Origin: Streptomyces sp. NBC_01549
GTDB taxonomy: Bacteria > Actinomycetota > Actinomycetes > Streptomycetales > Streptomycetaceae
Length of the DNA stretch: 64,000 nucleotides
Assembly: GCF_026339955.1 (NCBI RefSeq)
Contig: NZ_JAPEPW010000004.1
Location: 186,001-250,000, forward strand
Reading direction: 5' to 3'
Below are positions 27,005 to 34,723 of the stretch, one piece after another. A program made the translations under genes and the position numbers. Under the pieces are notes generated by a model that was not told where the DNA came from, made no database searches, and saw only the letters and a list, made by a program, of their open reading frames with translations. Each line of letters starts with the position of its first letter. Positions within the stretch are counted from its first letter, which is position 1.

Positions 27005-28665
27005 GACGCCAACCCCTCGGCCAGCGGACCCAGCGCGAGCGCCGGGAAGTAGGTCAGACCGGTGATGATCAGGATGGCCCCCACCAACAGACCCGTGAAC
27101 AGCGGCTTCTCGGTGCGCAGGGTGCCCGCGGTCGCCGGGACCGGCTTCTGCTCGGCCAGCGAACCCGCCAGCGCCAGCACGAACACCATCGGCAGGAACC
27201 GGCCCAGCAGCATCGCGATACCGATGGTGCTGTTGAACCACTGCGTGTCCGCGTTCAGACCCGCAAAGGCCGAGCCGTTGTTGTTGGCGCCCGACGTGTA
27301 GGCGTACAGGATCTCGGAGAAGCCGTGCGCGCCCGAGTTCGTCATCGAGTTGCCCGGGGTGGGCAGGGCCATCGCCGCCGCGGTGAAGATCAGCACCAGC
27401 GCCGGGGTGATGAGGATGTAGCAGGCCGCGAACTTGATCTCGCGGGTGCCGATCTTCTTGCCCAGGTACTCCGGCGTGCGGCCGACCATGAGCCCCGCGA
27501 TGAACACCGCGATGACTGCCATGATCAGCATGCCGTAGAGACCGGAGCCGGTACCACCGGGCGCGATCTCACCCAGCTGCATACCCAGCATCGCGATGCC
27601 CCCGCCCAGACCCGTGAACGAGGAATGGAAGGAGTCCACCGCACCCGTCGAGGTCAGGGTGGTCGACACCGCGAAGATCGACGAGGCGCCGACACCGAAG
27701 CGGTTCTCCTTGCCCTCCATCGCACCGCCGGCGATGTCGAACGCCGGACCGTGGTGGGCGAACTCGGTCCACATCATCAGGGCGATGAAGCCGAGCCAGA
27801 TCGTGGCCATCGTCGCGAGGATCGCGTAGCCCTGCCTGATCGAGCCGACCATGCGGCCGAAGGTGCGGGTCAGCGCGAACGGAATGACCAGCAACAGGAA
27901 GATCTCGAAGAGGTTCGTAAACGGGGTCGGGTTCTCGAAGGGGTGCGCACTGTTGGCGTTGAAGTAACCGCCGCCGTTGGTACCCACCTCCTTGATGGCC
28001 TCCTGCGAGGCGACCGCGCCGCCGTTCCACTGCTGCGAGCCACCCATGAACTGGCCCACCGAGTGAATCCCGGAGAAGTTCTGGATCGCACCGCACGCCA
28101 CCAGCACGATCGCGGCGACGACGGAGAGCGGCAGCAGGATGCGCACGACACCGCGCACCAGGTCCGACCAGAAGTTGCCCAGCTCACCGGTGCGGGAGCG
28201 GGAGAAGCCCCGTACGAGCGCGACGGCCACCGCGATGCCGACGGCGGCGGAGACGAAGTTCTGCACGGCCAGACCGGCGGTCTGCACGACGTGGCCCATG
28301 GCCTGCTCGCCGTAGTACGACTGCCAGTTGGTGTTGGTGACGAAGGACGCGGCGGTGTTGAACGCCTGGTCCGGGTCGATGGCGGAGAAGCCGAGCGAGC
28401 CGGGCAGATGGCCCTGGAGGCGCTGCAGCAGGTAGAGGAAGAGGACGCTGACCGCGGAGAAGGCGAGGACGCCGCGCAGGTACGCGGGCCAGCGCATCTC
28501 CGTGTTCGGGTTGGCACCGATGCCCTTGTAAATCCACTTCTCGACGCGCAGGTGCTTGTCGGAGGAGTAGACCTTGGCCATGTAGTCGCCGAGGGGGACG
28601 TAGGCGAGCCCCAGTGCCACTATCAAAGCGAGCAGCTGGAGCACACCGGCAAGAACGGGACTCAT
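27001..28665 (-). CDS. kdpA: Potassium-transporting ATPase subunit KdpA
   Basis: This 554-residue channel-like subunit selects and binds K+. The four pore regions are recognisable: TNTNWQSYYGEQAMGH, GTNGGGYFNANSAHPFENPT, STTLTSTGAVDSFHSSFTGL and TSGANNNGSAFAGL. About ten membrane helices are predicted. The ATG at 28665 lies 8 bp after the kdpF stop, and the stop overlaps kdpB. Length is normal for the family. Confidence 0.96.
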
Positions 28666-28673
28666 ATCGCTTC

Positions 28674-28763
28674 TCAGAACCTCTCCGGGAAGATCAGGGC
28701 GAGGACGAGATAGCCCAGCAGGGCGACGGCCACGACCAGGCCGACGATGTTCTCGGCGGTCAC
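28674..28763 (-). CDS. kdpF: KdpF small membrane subunit
   Basis: This 29-residue peptide begins with GTG at 28763 and reads MTAENIVGLVVAVALLGYLV followed by LALIFPERF. It is one hydrophobic helix with the conserved C-terminal PERF, the hallmark of KdpF, which sits in the Kdp complex like a lipid-like stabiliser. The start overlaps the stop of the preceding 27-residue gene by four bases (GTGA), and kdpA follows after 8 bp. Confidence 0.9.
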   Translation of the reverse strand: MTAENIVGLVVAVALLGYLVLALIFPERF

Positions 28764-28843
28764 AGCTTCGTCACCCCCTTGGCGACGAGGGCCACCAGCG
28801 CGAACACCGCGATCGTGGTGACGACGAAGGCCAGATCGGCCAT
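28760..28843 (-). CDS. 27-residue membrane peptide at the head of the kdp operon
   Basis: ATG at 28843 follows a clear AGGAG site. The peptide reads MADLAFVVTTIAVFALVALV then AKGVTKL, a single predicted helix with a basic end. Its stop overlaps the kdpF start (GTGA), so the two are translationally coupled. Peptides of this kind stand before kdpF in other actinobacteria, as I recall, but have no assigned function. It may be an extra Kdp subunit or a membrane-targeted regulator. Confidence 0.75.
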   Translation of the reverse strand: MADLAFVVTTIAVFALVALVAKGVTKL

Positions 28844-28918
28844 CGCGAACTCCTAGATGAGGATCGGATCGAACGGACTGTTAGAGGAAAGCGCCTCCGT
28901 GGCCGGATTCGGCCGCCG

Positions 28919-28970
28919 TTGACACCTCTCTTACGGCAGCCGGTACGCCTTTGACGGAACTCTTACGCCC
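28919..28970 (-). promoter_or_regulatory. Four-half-site array upstream of the kdp operon
   Basis: Read toward kdp, half-sites CGTAAGA, CGTCAAA, CGTAAGA and TGTCAAC begin at relative offsets 0, 11, 32 and 43. The array ends about 75 bp before the first start codon (28843). Paired direct repeats one helical turn apart are typical of OmpR/PhoB-family regulators. The same spacing recurs before other genes in the island (31001-31055, 37401-37460, 40793-40848, 48026-48075). Confidence 0.7.
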
Positions 28971-29061
28971 GACACGTCCACCAGGGGGAACTAATCCACC
29001 CGGCCGCCTGAAGACGCCCTCGGCCCGCACCGGCGAGGTGCGGGCCGTCGAGGCGGCCGCA

Positions 29062-30906
29062 TCAGGAGATACGGAACCGCAGCCGGCAGATCACCGCGTC
29101 CGTGTCACGGCGCACCGCGTGGGCAACGACCGCACCCCGCTGGTTCTGCAGCAACCGCTGCCACAGCCGGTCCGGCTCGACCTCGGGGATCAGCACGGTG
29201 ACCCGGGTGCCGGGCTCGTTCGTGGCCGTCTCGGCCACGTACGTGGCGATCGGGCGGCCCAGCGCGCGTCGCTCGGAGGTGAGGGCGATCAGCGGGACGC
29301 CGGGGTCCCACTGCGCCCAGTCCCGGGCCAGGGCATGCGCGTGTGCGCGGTCCTCGGGGTCGGGGTGGCAGACGGTGACCGCGCGCACCTCATCGCCCAG
29401 GGAGGCAGCGGCGTTGAGCGCCTCGCAGGTCAGGCGGGACAGGTTCGACACGGGCACGATGACGACGGAGCGGTCGCGGTGCGGCGGCTCAGTCGGGATG
29501 CGGCCGAGGCCCAATTGTTCGCCGATGCGTGCGTACGCCCGGTGCACCGTCTCGAAGGCGGCCACCAGCAGCGGCACGGCGATCACGATCAGCCAAGCAC
29601 CGTCCTCGAACTTGGTCGCCGTCACCACGACCGCCGAGACGCCCGTGAGCACGGCGCCGAAACCGTTCAGCAGAGCCTTGCCCCGCCACCCCCTCCCCCG
29701 CTCACCACGCCAGTGCCGGACCATCCCGACCTGCGCGATCGTGAAGCCGATGAAGACACCGATGGCGAACAGGGGCACCAGGGTGTTGGTGTCACCGCCG
29801 GAGAAGACCAGCAGCACGGCGGAGACGGCGGCCAGCGCCAGCACACCGTGACGGTGGACCTGCCGGTCGGCCTTCAAGGCGAAAACGTGCGGGAGGTAGT
29901 TGTCACGCGCCAGCAGCTTCAGCAGCACGGGCAGACCGCCGAAGGACGTGTTCGCGGAGAGCGCCAGCAGGATCATCGTGGCGAACTGGATGACGTAGAA
30001 AGCCCAGTTGTGGCCGAACGAGGCGTCCGCGAGCTGGGCGAGGACCGTGACGCCCTCCACCGGCTGGAGGTGGAAGCGCGAGATAAGGACCGACAGCCCG
30101 ATCAACATCACACCGAGGACGGCCCCCAGGGCCACCTCCGCCCGCTGAGCCCGCTTCACCCGGGGAACGCGGAAGGACGGCACCGCGTTCGCGAGGGCCT
30201 CGACACCCGTCAGCGCGCTGCACCCGGAGGCGAAAGCTTTCAGCAACAGCAGCGCGCCGACCGTCGTCGCGTTGTCCGCCAGCACCGAGCCATGGCCGGC
30301 CGCGGCTGCCGTGCTCACCGGCGCGGACCGGAACAGCCCCACCACGATGAGGACGAGAATCGAGCCGACGAAGATCACGGTCGGCACGATGAACGCCCGC
30401 GCCGACTCCACGATCCCCCGCAGATTCACCCCCGTGATCACCATCAGGACGGCCAGGCACAGCCACAGCCGGTCGCCGTACAGCTCAGGGAACGCCGAGG
30501 TCAGGGCCGCCACGCCGGCAGTGACGGCGACCGCCACATTGAGCACGTAGTCCAGGACCAGCGAGGCCGCCGCCACCAGACTCGTACGGGCGCCCAGGTG
30601 GGTCCTGGCCACGGCGTACGACCCGCCGCCGTCCGGGAACGCGGCGATCACCTGCCGGTACGAGGCGACGAGCACCGCCAGCAGCCCGGCGATGGCCAGC
30701 GTCACCGGCAACGTGAAGCCGAGGCCGTGCGCACCCGCCGCGGCCAACACCAGGACGATCGCCTCGGGGCCGTACGCCACCGACGCCATCGCGTCGAGCG
30801 ACAGGGCGGCCAGACCCGTGAGGGCGGTGAGGCGGTGGCGCTCGCCGGTATCCGGCGGCTCCTCGTCGGCGGGGGTCGCCCCCGGCTCGATGGTCAGGAC
30901 AGACAT
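29062..30906 (-). CDS. APC-superfamily potassium transporter, KimA-like
   Basis: This 614-residue protein has about twelve helices followed by a cytoplasmic C-terminal domain of about 170 residues. The membrane core (LTALTGLAALSLDAMASVAY, GPEAIVLVLAAAG, FPDGGGSYAVARTHLGARTS, GVEALANAVPSFRVPRVKRA) resembles KimA-type K+:H+ symporters of the APC superfamily. The C-terminal part (RDRSVVIVPVSNLSRLTCEA) resembles their universal-stress-like domain. The start is ATG at 30906 (MSVLTIEPG) with GGAG upstream. It sits behind a regulatory array like that of kdp, supporting a role in potassium uptake. An amino-acid transport function cannot be excluded by sequence alone. Confidence 0.75.
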   Translation of the reverse strand: MSVLTIEPGATPADEEPPDTGERHRLTALTGLAALSLDAMASVAYGPEAIVLVLAAAGAHGLGFTLPVTLAIAGLLAVLVASYRQVIAAFPDGGGSYAVARTHLGARTSLVAAASLVLDYVLNVAVAVTAGVAALTSAFPELYGDRLWLCLAVLMVITGVNLRGIVESARAFIVPTVIFVGSILVLIVVGLFRSAPVSTAAAAGHGSVLADNATTVGALLLLKAFASGCSALTGVEALANAVPSFRVPRVKRAQRAEVALGAVLGVMLIGLSVLISRFHLQPVEGVTVLAQLADASFGHNWAFYVIQFATMILLALSANTSFGGLPVLLKLLARDNYLPHVFALKADRQVHRHGVLALAAVSAVLLVFSGGDTNTLVPLFAIGVFIGFTIAQVGMVRHWRGERGRGWRGKALLNGFGAVLTGVSAVVVTATKFEDGAWLIVIAVPLLVAAFETVHRAYARIGEQLGLGRIPTEPPHRDRSVVIVPVSNLSRLTCEALNAAASLGDEVRAVTVCHPDPEDRAHAHALARDWAQWDPGVPLIALTSERRALGRPIATYVAETATNEPGTRVTVLIPEVEPDRLWQRLLQNQRGAVVAHAVRRDTDAVICRLRFRIS

Positions 30907-31000
30907 GGAATACGGGCTCCTTACGCGGTGACCCGCGCACGCGGGGAGGCGATGCGCGGGTCCGCCCAGGTTCTGTCCGTCCCCGGCCGCTTTCGATCCT

Positions 31001-31055
31001 TCCTTGCGCCTTCTTCGCGCCGAAGCCCCGGACCTTGACGGGACCCTGACGGTCG
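31001..31055 (-). promoter_or_regulatory. Half-site array upstream of the KimA-like gene
   Basis: Read toward the gene, CGTCAGG and CGTCAAG are 11 bp apart (plus-strand 31036-31052). Weaker CGCGAAG and CGCAAGG follow at exactly 32 and 43 bp from the first. The array ends about 95 bp before the start codon at 30906. I see no c-di-AMP riboswitch-like structure here. Confidence 0.6.
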
Positions 31056-31126
31056 TGTGACCCACACGACTCCCCCACGGCTCTCCCCCACGACTCCCAT
31101 CGGAGCGAAGACCTTCCCACGGCGCC

Positions 31127-31212
31127 CATCACGACCGGGCGTCAAGAAGGAGCAGGGCACCCATCAGAGACGCGTCAAGGGACCGGATTCAGGCCCTCCG
31201 GGTATCTACCGT
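31127..31212 (+). promoter_or_regulatory. Half-site array and -10 box before the decayed small membrane protein
   Basis: On the plus strand CGTCAAG (31140-31146), CATCAGA (31162) and CGTCAAG (31173-31179) repeat with 22 and 11 bp steps; the first half-site is degenerate. TACCGT at 31207-31212 starts 34 bp after the last half-site, almost the same geometry as upstream of the paralog at 48117 (35 bp). This suggests the regulator acts as an activator just upstream of the -35 position. Confidence 0.5.
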
Positions 31213-31297
31213 CGTCCTTATCGGACGCCGCAACGACGCGCGACACAACGCGGTCCACGGACACACGGACACCCCCGCCGAAACCGCTCGCGACTGA

Positions 31298-31777
31298 TTC
31301 TGGGCCCAGGACCTGCGCAGCTCGATCCGCTGCGCTGGCGTACTCCTCGCCCTTCTCCTGCTCATCGACTGGGGGGCCGGCACCTTCACCGCCCTGCGCG
31401 CGGTGCTGTGGGCCGGCCTCGCCGCGCTCCTTTTCGTGGTCCTGTTCCCGCACAGGGTCACCGTCGGCGAGGGGTGGCTGGCCTCACAGGGGTTGCTGCG
31501 GCGGCGCCGGGTCCGCACCGACCTGCTGGTGTCGGTGCGCTGCCTGGACGGCATCTCCCAGCGGCTCGTCCTGCGGGACACGTTCGGCGACCGGGTCGAG
31601 ATCGACCCCAAGGTCCTGGTGAACAACCCAGACCTGTGGCGCCGCCTGGACGAGGACGCACACAAAGCGGCGGCCTGCGGATCGCTGACCTGTGGGCAGA
31701 CCGCCCTGCGCCGGGTCTCGGAGCAGGTCGACCGGGAAACCGCCCTGACCGTGTTCAAGGTCTCCGGCCTGGAGTGA
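31298..31777 (+). pseudogene. Small membrane protein, paralog of 48117-48635, start region lost
   Basis: The frame reads LLALLLLIDWGAGTFTALRA, FPHRVTVGEGWLASQGLLRR, RRVRTDLLVSVRCLDGISQR and LVLRDTFGDRVEIDPKVLVN, about half identical to the 172-residue protein at 48117. In this copy a TGA (31295-31297) stands in frame just before the first helix, and no usable start precedes GTG at 31403, which would remove helix one. It is therefore probably a recent pseudogene, or a truncated protein. Function of the family is unknown; two helices and a soluble C-terminal part are predicted. Confidence 0.6.
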
Positions 31778-31780
31778 CGC

Positions 31781-33712
31781 TCATCCCCGCCGATCGGCCG
31801 GATGTGGCTGCACCCCGGTCGTGAGGATGTCCAGGCCACGCCGTGTCGTCGCGAGCACGACACGGTCCCCCGCACGCAGGACCCGCCCATGCGGCGGGCG
31901 CCAGTCGAGGCCGGGCCGGTGGAGCCGGATCCCCGCGAGGGTGTCCGGCGAGGACGACGTGGAGTGCGCCGTGGCCGAGCCGACGGCCAGGACCCGCCAC
32001 TCGTGCTCCCGGAACGCCTCGTGCACCGAACGCCCCTCCAGTTCGGGATGGCCGGCCACGTCCACCACGGTGAACAGCAGCGAGCCGCGCTCGACCGGCA
32101 TCACGCCCAGCACATGACGGCCCATCATCGCGGCGACGAAGGAGGGCGCAGCAAGCGCGGAGACACTGCGGCTGCGTGTGGGGGCCTGGGGGTAGGAGGC
32201 GCGCAGGGTGCGCTGGACGGTGGCGGCGAAGTCGTCGTCGTACAGCCGCATCACCACCCGTACACCGGGGTTGGTCTCGCGCGCGGCCATCACGATGTCG
32301 AGGTTCTCACCGTCGTCGTGGGTGAGGACGAGCACCGACCTGCTGTGCCGGATGCGTGCGTGGTCGAGGACGCCCGGTGCTCCGGCGTCCTCCAGCAGCA
32401 GCGGGACGCCGAGCTGGCGGGCGAGGGCAACGCCGCGCGCGTGCGGGTCCCGTTCCACGGCCACGACGCGGTGGTCGGTGGTGCACAGCTGGGCGAGCAC
32501 CCGGGTGCCGATCTTGCCGAGGCCGACCACGACGATGTGGTCGGAGAGGTCGTCGGCGGGCGCGTTGCTGACGGAGGCGGTCCGGAACGCCTCGGTGGCG
32601 TTCATGGTCGCGGCCACGACCAGCGGAAGCACGGCCAGGCCGACGAAGCCCGCGATCAGCTGGAGCACGCGGCGGGCCACGGCCTCGTCGGTCGCCGGGT
32701 CTCCCATCGTGAAGATGTCCAGCAGTGGGAGATAGACGTTCTTCCACCACGGGTGCTCGTGCGCGAAGAGCGCCGTGGCGGCCGCGAGCGCCAGCACGAT
32801 CGCGGCCAGCACCCCGTAGACCGCGATGACCTCGCGGGAGAGGAACACCCGCCACGGCAGGTGTGCGAGCCGTGCCCGCAGCCAGCCCGCCAGGCCGTGG
32901 CGTTCCCGGGCGGGCGGCTCGGGCGCGTGGTGGTGGGTGACCTCCTCCAGCATCAGCCGGCCGTGGGTGAACTGCCGGTGGTAGGCGGTGCGGGTGTCGG
33001 GAAGGAGCTGGGTGCCTTCCTCCCCCGGCGTCTCGGGGCTGTCCTCACTCGCCGGGTCGTCCTGGTGCGAGCCGGAGAGCACGGCGAGGGTGGTCAGATC
33101 GGCCGACCGGGGTGGCGACCCGGCGGCCCGCACGACACCGCGGAAGACCTTGCCCTCGACCTGAAGGGTGTGGCCATGGCCGACCGCGGCGGCCGCCACG
33201 AGTTCCGGTACGGCGGTGTCGGCGTCGGACAGTACCGTGGTGGACATGTCCGGCCACGGATCGTCGCCGTTTCCTCCCGTGGCCTCGGCAGCCCGGTCCA
33301 GGAGGCGTTCCAGGTGGTGTCCGCGTTCGCGGTTGAACATGCGGATGACCAGGCGTATGGAGGGATTGAGGCTCCGGGCCAGGAGCGCCGCGGTCATGTT
33401 GACCTGGTCGTCGCCGTAGGTCAACGCGAGGGCCGCGGCCCGCTGCACGCCCGCGGACCGCAGGGTCTGCTCGTCCGGATGCGGGGCCACCAGCAGCTCG
33501 ATCGGCGAGTGCGGGTCGCGGTGCAGCGCGGCGATCTCGGCGCCGCGCCCGTCGCGCCGGGAGGGCAGTACGACGGTGACGGCCTCTCCGCACACGGCGT
33601 CCAGTTCGACGGCGAGCCGGTGCGCGAGACCGTCGTCGCCGCAGATCACCATGTGCTGGGATCTGGGGCCAAGTTCCGTTCGTAGATGCAGAGTTGACGT
33701 CACATCAGTCAT
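31781..33712 (-). CDS. Double RCK (TrkA-N) membrane protein, ion channel/regulator
   Basis: This 643-residue protein has an N-terminal nucleotide-binding RCK-like domain (HMVICGDDGLAHRLAVELDA), two or so central helices (VIAVYGVLAAIVLALAAATA; VLQLIAGFVGLAVLPLVVAA), and a second RCK domain with a canonical dinucleotide motif (HIVVVGLGKIGTRVLAQL). The segment between the helices (PLLDIFTMGDPA) is where a pore loop would lie, but no TVGYG-like filter is seen. Such proteins control or form K+ channels. The first RCK has a degenerate glycine motif (GDDGLA). ATG at 33712 has only a weak ribosome site. Location in the potassium island supports ion-transport control. Confidence 0.75.
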   Translation of the reverse strand: MTDVTSTLHLRTELGPRSQHMVICGDDGLAHRLAVELDAVCGEAVTVVLPSRRDGRGAEIAALHRDPHSPIELLVAPHPDEQTLRSAGVQRAAALALTYGDDQVNMTAALLARSLNPSIRLVIRMFNRERGHHLERLLDRAAEATGGNGDDPWPDMSTTVLSDADTAVPELVAAAAVGHGHTLQVEGKVFRGVVRAAGSPPRSADLTTLAVLSGSHQDDPASEDSPETPGEEGTQLLPDTRTAYHRQFTHGRLMLEEVTHHHAPEPPARERHGLAGWLRARLAHLPWRVFLSREVIAVYGVLAAIVLALAAATALFAHEHPWWKNVYLPLLDIFTMGDPATDEAVARRVLQLIAGFVGLAVLPLVVAATMNATEAFRTASVSNAPADDLSDHIVVVGLGKIGTRVLAQLCTTDHRVVAVERDPHARGVALARQLGVPLLLEDAGAPGVLDHARIRHSRSVLVLTHDDGENLDIVMAARETNPGVRVVMRLYDDDFAATVQRTLRASYPQAPTRSRSVSALAAPSFVAAMMGRHVLGVMPVERGSLLFTVVDVAGHPELEGRSVHEAFREHEWRVLAVGSATAHSTSSSPDTLAGIRLHRPGLDWRPPHGRVLRAGDRVVLATTRRGLDILTTGVQPHPADRRG

Positions 33713-33866
33713 GAACGGCAGGACGGGCGCGCCCGGTTCCGGATGGGACGGGGGATCGCGTCAACGTTCCGTATGGAGCGGCCCGCGATACCGGCAGGTC
33801 AGATGCTCCTCGTGACGACCGTCCATGCCGCCCATATAGTCCATGCCGTCGGAGGGGTTCCAGGTG

Positions 33867-34616
33867 TCACCCGTCCTTGACCGGCCCCGCCGTGTCGAGG
33901 GCCGCGCCCGTCTGGTCGGCGAGGGTGACCGCGACGAGGCGGGCCTGGAGCGGGGGCACGGGGCCCGGGCCGGGCGTGAGCATGAAGCGGCCGAGGTAGT
34001 GGCCGTTGCCGTATGTACGCAGTTCGATCTCGCCGTCCGGCCAGCCTCCGCCGTCGATGTCCCAGTGCCGGCGGCCGACCGCCACATGCCCGTCCTGTTC
34101 CAGGCGGGGCGGCTGTCCCATGAGGGTGCCGTACTCGAAGCGGCAGGCCCGCAGGCCGAGGAGTGCGGTCAGTTCCCGGCGGACGTGGTCGACGACGGTG
34201 TCCGCGGACTTGGCGGACTGGGCGAGCTCGGCCGTCTCGTGGATACGGGCCAGGTAGCCGGCGTCCGTCACCGTGATCACCTCCAGGCGACGGGCACGGG
34301 CCGCGAGCTGGGACACGATCAGGCCGACGACCAGAAGCAGGACCGCGGTCTCGATGTCGGCGGACGCGGTGATGTCGAAGGTCTGGTACGGGCGGGTGAG
34401 GAAGAAGTCGAACCAGGCGGCGGCGGACAGCGCCGCGACCGCTCCCGCCACGCGGCTCCCGAGGGCCGCGACCGCGACGACCACCACGACCAGGATCAGC
34501 GCCGCGTTGGTGCGCGACAGGTCCGTACGGAACGGCACAAGCGCGAGCGCCACCAGGAACGGCCCCGCGAGGCCCGCCACCAGGGCGAGCCGGTCCCGGA
34601 TCGCATAGCCGGTCAT
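33867..34616 (-). CDS. DUF4118-GAF membrane protein (KdpD-like sensor part without kinase)
   Basis: This 249-residue protein begins MTGYAIRDRLALVAGLAGPF and has four close-packed helices of the DUF4118 type found in the middle of KdpD (NAALILVVVVVAVAALGSRV, AAWFDFFLTRPYQTFDI), then a GAF-like domain. The kinase and N-terminal KdpD domains are absent. AGGAGGTGAAGGC stands before GTG/ATG at 34619/34616. A second start, ATG at 34727 with an even stronger AGGAGGAGGCGT and a 4-bp overlap with the upstream kdpD-like stop, is in the same frame and would add 37 residues. It is likely coupled to the KdpD at 34724-37306 and may serve as an extra sensor subunit. Confidence 0.75.
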   Translation of the reverse strand: MTGYAIRDRLALVAGLAGPFLVALALVPFRTDLSRTNAALILVVVVVAVAALGSRVAGAVAALSAAAWFDFFLTRPYQTFDITASADIETAVLLLVVGLIVSQLAARARRLEVITVTDAGYLARIHETAELAQSAKSADTVVDHVRRELTALLGLRACRFEYGTLMGQPPRLEQDGHVAVGRRHWDIDGGGWPDGEIELRTYGNGHYLGRFMLTPGPGPVPPLQARLVAVTLADQTGAALDTAGPVKDG

Positions 34617-34723
34617 CACGCCTTCACCTCCTGCGTCCACCGCGGCGCCTTCGGGCCCGCGCCCGCCTACGTCGCTCTTTCGAAGGCTCATGTGAGGGCC
34701 CGTTCGAAAGCTCTTCTGAAGGC

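Noticed and set aside
30907..31126. c-di-AMP (ydaO-type) riboswitch upstream of the KimA-like gene
   Set aside because: Such switches precede kimA in Bacillus, so I looked for one, but found no conserved core or fitting stems. The half-site array is the only regular signal.
31802..33685. A 627-codon plus-strand frame
   Set aside because: It lies opposite the double-RCK gene, whose domains and codon pattern are clear. The plus-strand frame has no motif and an Arg/His/Gly-rich shadow composition.
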